17,708 bases of DNA from Bacillota bacterium. Lineage in GTDB: Bacteria > Bacillota > Clostridia > Acetivibrionales > DSM-1351. Below, piece after piece: positions 14,453-17,708 of the stretch. The notes under the pieces are model-generated. The model made no database searches. It had not been told where the DNA came from and was given only the letters and a program-made list of their open reading frames with translations. Each line of letters starts with the position of its first letter. Position 1 is the stretch's first letter. Location of the stretch: NCBI GenBank assembly GCA_023436515.1, contig JAEZIV010000287.1, forward strand, positions 1-17,708, given 5' to 3'. The position numbers and the translations under genes were made by a program.

Positions 14453-14923
14453 TGTATAACCTCTCACTCCTCAAATTGTCTCATTGCACTAGCCGTGATT
14501 CCGGGTATAGCCGCTAACAAAAAAGGTATTTTTTAAGCAAGCTGCCGGTAATAAATATTTCAAATGGGTATTGCTACTAAAAAATTCCTATTATGTATTA
14601 TACCAAAAATAGAGCACCGCCTCTCCTTTTTATATAAATTTCCTATAAAAAAACACTGCCGTTATAAAGCATATCCATATATTGACCGTTTTTCATGATT
14701 ATCTTAGAAATTTTGGGTATTTTTTTAACAATCTATTATTTTTTATGATGTTTTGTGTTAATATATTATTGGCTTTAAATGTGTACCGAAGGTACTTATT
14801 AATAATAGCTTATTACGATAATTATGACATGGTTTTAGAATTCTCAAGCGGGATTAACACTAATTCTACCTGGGGATTAAATAACTATTGTTGTAAAAAT
14901 AGATTATTGGGGAGGACTTAATA
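14453..14923. other. Divergent intergenic region between the ABC ATPase gene and tkt
   Basis: AT-rich gap of 471 bp without a credible gene. On the minus strand an extended -10 element TGGTATAAT (14597-14605) may start the transporter transcript; it has no good -35. No metal-repressor (Zur or Fur type) inverted repeat was seen. On the plus strand several AT-rich -10-like sequences lie before tkt, but none has a convincing -35 at the right distance. A small GTACC-GAA-GGTAC hairpin lies around 14782-14794. Confidence 0.4.
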
Positions 14924-16912
14924 ATGAGTCAATTAGACACAGCATGTATAAATACCATTAGAATCTTGGCTGCCGAAGCTGTTCAAAAAGCAAATTCAGG
15001 ACATCCCGGTCTGCCTCTTGGTGCGGCACCAATTGCTTATTCTGTTTGGGCTAAGCACATGAAGCATAACCCAAAGAATCCAAAGTGGGCTGGCAGAGAC
15101 AGATTTGTTCTTTCTGCAGGACACGGATCAGCAATGTTATACACACTTCTTCATGTTTTTGGATACGATGTATCTCTTGAGGATCTTAAAAATTTCAGAC
15201 AGTTTGGAAGTAAGACTCCGGGGCATCCTGAATACGGTCACACTGCAGGCGTAGAAATTACTACCGGACCTCTTGGTCAGGGTGTGGCAAATGGTGTGGG
15301 TTTTGCAATGGCTGAGAGATTAATGGCTGCAAAATTTAATAAGGAAGGCTACAACATAGTTGATAACTACACCTATGTAATATCAGGTGACGGCTGTCTT
15401 ATGGAGGGTGTTGCTTCAGAAGCTGCATCATTGGCGGGAACATTAAAGCTTGGTAAGCTTGTACTTCTATATGATAGCAATAAGATCACTATTGAAGGAG
15501 ATACAAGTATTGCCTTCAGAGAAGACGTAGCAAAGCGTTTTGATGCTTACGGCTGGCAGGTGCTCAAGGTTGAGGACGGAAATAGTGTTGAGGATATCAG
15601 TGCTGCAATTGAAAAGGCTAAAGCTGAAGCTGATAAGCCATCAATTATAATAGTTAATACACAGATCGGTTATGGATCACCTAAAGCAGGCAGTCATTCC
15701 GTTCACGGAGAACCTTTAGGAGAAGAAGCTCTGGCTAAAACTAAAGAAAACCTTGGAATGTGCAAGGACGACTGCTTCAACGTAAATGAAGAGGTTGCAG
15801 GCTTCACAAAGAATTTTGTTCAGGACGGTATCAAAGCGGAAGAAGCTTGGAATGATATGTTCAAAAAATATGCTGCCGAATATCCCGGTCTCGCAAAGGA
15901 ATGGGAGATTTGGCAGAAGAGCGATTATACAGAGCTTCTGTTAAATGATGCAGACTTCTGGAAGTTTGACACTAAGCCAAATGCTACTAGAGCTATATCA
16001 GGTAACCTAATTAACTACTTGGCAAAGAAGCTTCCAAACTTTGTTGGTGGCTCAGCTGACCTTGCTCCTTCAAATAAGACTCACATGAAGGATATGGGAG
16101 ATTTCTCTGCAGAGGATTACAGCGGAAGAAACCTCCACTTTGGTGTAAGAGAACACGGTATGGGCGCGATAGCAAACGCTATGGCTATTTACGGTGGTTT
16201 AAAGATATACTGCTCAACCTTCTTCGTATTCACAGATTACATGAAGGGTGCAATGAGATTGTCAGCTCTGATGAATACTCCTGTAACCTATGTTATGACA
16301 CATGACAGTATAGGTGTTGGAGAAGACGGACCTACTCATCAACCTATTGAACAGCTGGCTGCAATCAGAAGCATACCTAACTTTATAGATTTCAGACCGG
16401 CTGATGCCAACGAAACAGCCGCAGGCTGGTTTACAGCTGTTACTAATCCTTCTTCACCAACCTGTCTGGTTTTAACAAGGCAGAACCTGCCTGTGCTTGA
16501 TATTGACGGCAAGGTTGCATTAAAGGGTGCTTACACCTTATTGGATTCCAAGAATGCAACTCCACAGGTTATTATTATTGGATCAGGTTCAGAGGTTCAT
16601 CAGGCTCTTGAAGCTGGAAAGCAGCTTCAGGCTGAAGGTATTGACGCAAGAGTTGTTAGTATGCCTTCTATGGAACTCTTTGAAAGACAATCAGCAGAAT
16701 ATAAGGAAAGCGTATTACCTTCCTCAGTAGCTAACAGAGTTGCAGTTGAAGCGGGTACTTCCTTTGGATGGCATAAGTATGTGGGCTTAAAGGGTGAAGT
16801 TGTTTCAATAGACACCTTTGGTGCTTCAGGTCCTGCAGATCAGTTGTTCAAGCACTATGGCTTCACAGCAGAAAACATAATTGCTAAGGCAAAGGCAGTA
16901 ATTGCAAAGTAA
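14924..16912 (+). CDS. tkt: Transketolase
   Basis: Encodes 662 residues, the full length of bacterial transketolases. The enzyme moves two-carbon ketol units between sugar phosphates in the pentose phosphate pathway using thiamine diphosphate. The N-terminal domain has ANSGHPGLPLG (24-34), SAGHGSAMLY, and the cofactor motif GDGCLMEG ... DSNKITI (155-190). The central pyrimidine-binding domain has GSADLAPSNKT, GVREHGMGAIANA and the HDSIGVGEDGPTHQPIEQ segment with its cofactor-binding residues. The C-terminal domain ends with GASGPADQLFKHYGFT. All expected segments are intact. GGGGAGGA lies 8-9 bases before the ATG. It is monocistronic, closed by a strong terminator. The sequence is rich in favoured codons, as expected for a highly expressed enzyme. 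Confidence 0.98.
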   Translation: MSQLDTACINTIRILAAEAVQKANSGHPGLPLGAAPIAYSVWAKHMKHNPKNPKWAGRDRFVLSAGHGSAMLYTLLHVFGYDVSLEDLKNFRQFGSKTPGHPEYGHTAGVEITTGPLGQGVANGVGFAMAERLMAAKFNKEGYNIVDNYTYVISGDGCLMEGVASEAASLAGTLKLGKLVLLYDSNKITIEGDTSIAFREDVAKRFDAYGWQVLKVEDGNSVEDISAAIEKAKAEADKPSIIIVNTQIGYGSPKAGSHSVHGEPLGEEALAKTKENLGMCKDDCFNVNEEVAGFTKNFVQDGIKAEEAWNDMFKKYAAEYPGLAKEWEIWQKSDYTELLLNDADFWKFDTKPNATRAISGNLINYLAKKLPNFVGGSADLAPSNKTHMKDMGDFSAEDYSGRNLHFGVREHGMGAIANAMAIYGGLKIYCSTFFVFTDYMKGAMRLSALMNTPVTYVMTHDSIGVGEDGPTHQPIEQLAAIRSIPNFIDFRPADANETAAGWFTAVTNPSSPTCLVLTRQNLPVLDIDGKVALKGAYTLLDSKNATPQVIIIGSGSEVHQALEAGKQLQAEGIDARVVSMPSMELFERQSAEYKESVLPSSVANRVAVEAGTSFGWHKYVGLKGEVVSIDTFGASGPADQLFKHYGFTAENIIAKAKAVIAK

Positions 16913-16971
16913 TAATATGAGTGTACGCCCAGCGGGGCAAGCATAAGATATCAATAAAATACATTCGAACC

Positions 16972-17012
16972 AGAGGCGGTGAGCAAGGTTTTGCTTACCG
17001 CCTCTTCTTATT
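16972..17012 (+). terminator. Intrinsic terminator of tkt
   Basis: Fifteen-bp stem AGAGGCGGTGAGCAA/TTGCTTACCGCCTCT (16972-16986/16991-17005, one G-T pair) with a GGTT loop, followed by the T-rich TCTTATTGT. Confidence 0.9.
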
Positions 17013-17026
17013 GTCTGGCTTCTGCT

Positions 17027-17334
17027 TAACGCAATCATTGTCATAATACCTGACAATAGTGCAGGTATCTTCAGTTTTGTATGCAAAAGTCCAGTTATAA
17101 GTCCTGCCGTCAAGCCCCCAACAACGCAAGGCTGGTGGCTGCAAATGGATTTATACCCACACTAATGGCTTTAGCCACTATTGCCGCTCCCATTGCAATA
17201 CTACCCTCAACTGTTAAATCTGCAATATCCAAAATTCTGTAGGTTATATACACCCCGATTGTCATAACTGCCCAAAGCAGTCCAAGAGATACAGCCCCCA
17301 GTAAAATATCTAACCTAATATTCACCCGATCCAA
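17027..17334 (-). pseudogene. Remnant of an ABC transporter permease (COG4120-type), frameshifted and truncated
   Basis: On the minus strand the frame from 17334 reads LLGAVSLGLLWAVMTIGVYI, then ITYRILDIADLTVEGSIAMG, ending after LALLGA at a TGA. Continuing in another frame from 17113, it resumes directly with LTAGLITGLLHTKLKIPALL then SGIMTMIAL. The break falls in a run of five G (C5 at 17115-17119 on the plus strand); a sixth G would restore the frame. After IMTMIAL (about 17027) the resemblance stops, close to the tkt terminator, so roughly the last two thirds of a normal 290-300 residue permease are absent. The start is also unclear: an excellent GGAGG-ATCAC-ATG upstream (near 17380) reads only six codons in a different frame. 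These permeases belong to amino-acid or tryptophan/tyrosine-type uptake systems; here it is not functional. Confidence 0.75.
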
Positions 17335-17541
17335 AACAATATAATATGTTCTTCTGAAACCTAAAGCGCCTCCTTTATCATGTGATCCTCCATATGATGT
17401 TATTAATCATTAATATATTACCATATATTTCAAGTATTTCATATCACAAGCTCAAAACCAATTTCCTTAATTGTAAATCGAAATGCAACCGTTAAGTAAT
17501 TGATATTCAACTAATAATTATTAATTTTTGATAATTTATTA

Positions 17542-17570
17542 TTGACAAACGATAATTATAGATTTATATT
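17542..17570 (+). promoter_or_regulatory. Near-consensus promoter reading off the right edge
   Basis: Perfect TTGACA (17542-17547), 17-bp spacer, TATATT (17565-17570). It is among the best promoters in the window and points into the repeat array and the sequence beyond 17708. Confidence 0.75.
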
Positions 17571-17606
17571 TACATTTAAGGGGAAAATAGAAAGGTGAGA
17601 TGCTAC

Positions 17607-17708
17607 TTTGTAAAGTGAAATGCAACCTTTGTAATAGAAAAGTGAATATTTGTAAACGAAACGCAGTTTTTGTATTTGAAAAGCCACTATTGAAAATGAA
17701 AAGCCATT
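17607..17708 (+). repeat. Degenerate ~21-bp tandem repeat, incomplete at window edge
   Basis: TTTGTA-type starts occur at 17607, 17628, 17649, 17669 and (as ATTGAA) about 17689, giving steps of 21, 21, 20 and 20 bases. Units share the pattern TTTGTAAA.-GAAA-GC. A frame from ATG 17600 stays open for 36 codons to the edge, but the period of seven codons explains that, and the AAAGG-TGAG-ATG spacing is short. The spacing of two helical turns suits binding sites on one DNA face. Confidence 0.6.

Larger units (their letters stand above)
17472..17708 (+). mobile_element. Possible left end of an IS21-like insertion sequence (partial)
   Basis: TGTAAATCGAAATGCAACC (17472-17490) recurs as TGTAAAGTGAAATGCAACC (17609-17627), 17 of 19 bases equal, and degenerate copies follow to the window edge. 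Several copies of a terminal repeat near the end, together with an inward promoter (17542-17570), are the arrangement of IS21-family ends, which bind the transposase IstA. No transposase gene is in the window, so the identity is inferred from layout only. Confidence 0.4.

Noticed and set aside
14468..14610. Zur/Fur operator upstream of the metal transporter genes
   Set aside because: No inverted repeat close to known Zur, Fur or MntR boxes was found.
14682..14921. 79-codon frame just before tkt
   Set aside because: Phe/Tyr/Asn-rich translation of AT-rich leader DNA, no ribosome binding site, ends at the tkt binding site; most likely chance.
17607..17708. CRISPR array
   Set aside because: Units are degenerate, follow each other every 20-21 bases without unique spacers, and no cas gene is seen.
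17600..17708. Start of a Cys-containing protein reading off the edge
   Set aside because: The open frame is explained by repeats of seven-codon period; spacing between AAAGG and ATG is short and the protein resembles nothing I know.

Overview
The window is a stretch of low-GC Firmicutes (Clostridia) chromosome. Gene content, strong GGAGG-type ribosome binding sites, TTGACA/TATAAT-type promoters, U-tract hairpin terminators and an FMN riboswitch all fit. The protein set (CE7 esterase, large secreted NAGPA-domain protein, 6-TM chemoreceptor) suggests a saccharolytic clostridium of the Ruminiclostridium type, but the sequence alone does not fix the species.

Layout: (1) 1-1190: 5' part of a DUF4234 membrane protein gene (minus), then about 650 bp without genes holding two copies of a complex repeat built partly from tRNA-Pro 3'-end sequence, then tRNA-Pro(TGG) (minus) with its own promoter and terminator. 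(2) 1273-4061: trmO (minus), a two-gene regulator unit (GyrI-like domain protein plus AraC-type HTH protein, 4-bp overlap), and a TtcA-like tRNA thiolation enzyme. (3) 4182-8065: a 949-residue secreted phosphodiester glycosidase-family protein, converging on galU. (4) 8279-9142: FMN riboswitch and ribU. (5) 9226-10977: a small zinc-ribbon protein behind a structured leader, an intergenic cluster of same-strand DnaA boxes, and a CE7 carbohydrate esterase. (6) 11096-14452 (minus): a methyl-accepting chemotaxis protein and a two-gene metal ABC transporter (permease plus Cys-rich ATPase) without its binding protein. (7) 14924-16912: transketolase. (8) 17027-17708: a decayed, frameshifted and truncated ABC permease, then sequence resembling the left end of an insertion sequence, with a near-consensus outward promoter and ~21-bp periodic repeats running off the window.

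Most genes are ordinary housekeeping or accessory genes with their own promoters; there is no large operon and no defence or biosynthetic cluster. The points most worth a second look are non-coding: three perfect TGTGNATAA DnaA boxes in 30 bp with weaker ones around them, far from any visible replication gene; a leader at 9261-9375 in which one ACCCCG segment can pair either with an upstream GGGG or with the ribosome binding site; the tRNA-Pro-derived repeats; and the periodic repeats at the right edge. I found no clear evidence of a wholly new multi-gene system.

Several starts were moved from the longest reading frame to a downstream codon with a proper ribosome binding site (trmO, the NAGPA protein, galU, the zinc-ribbon gene, the chemoreceptor and both transporter genes).
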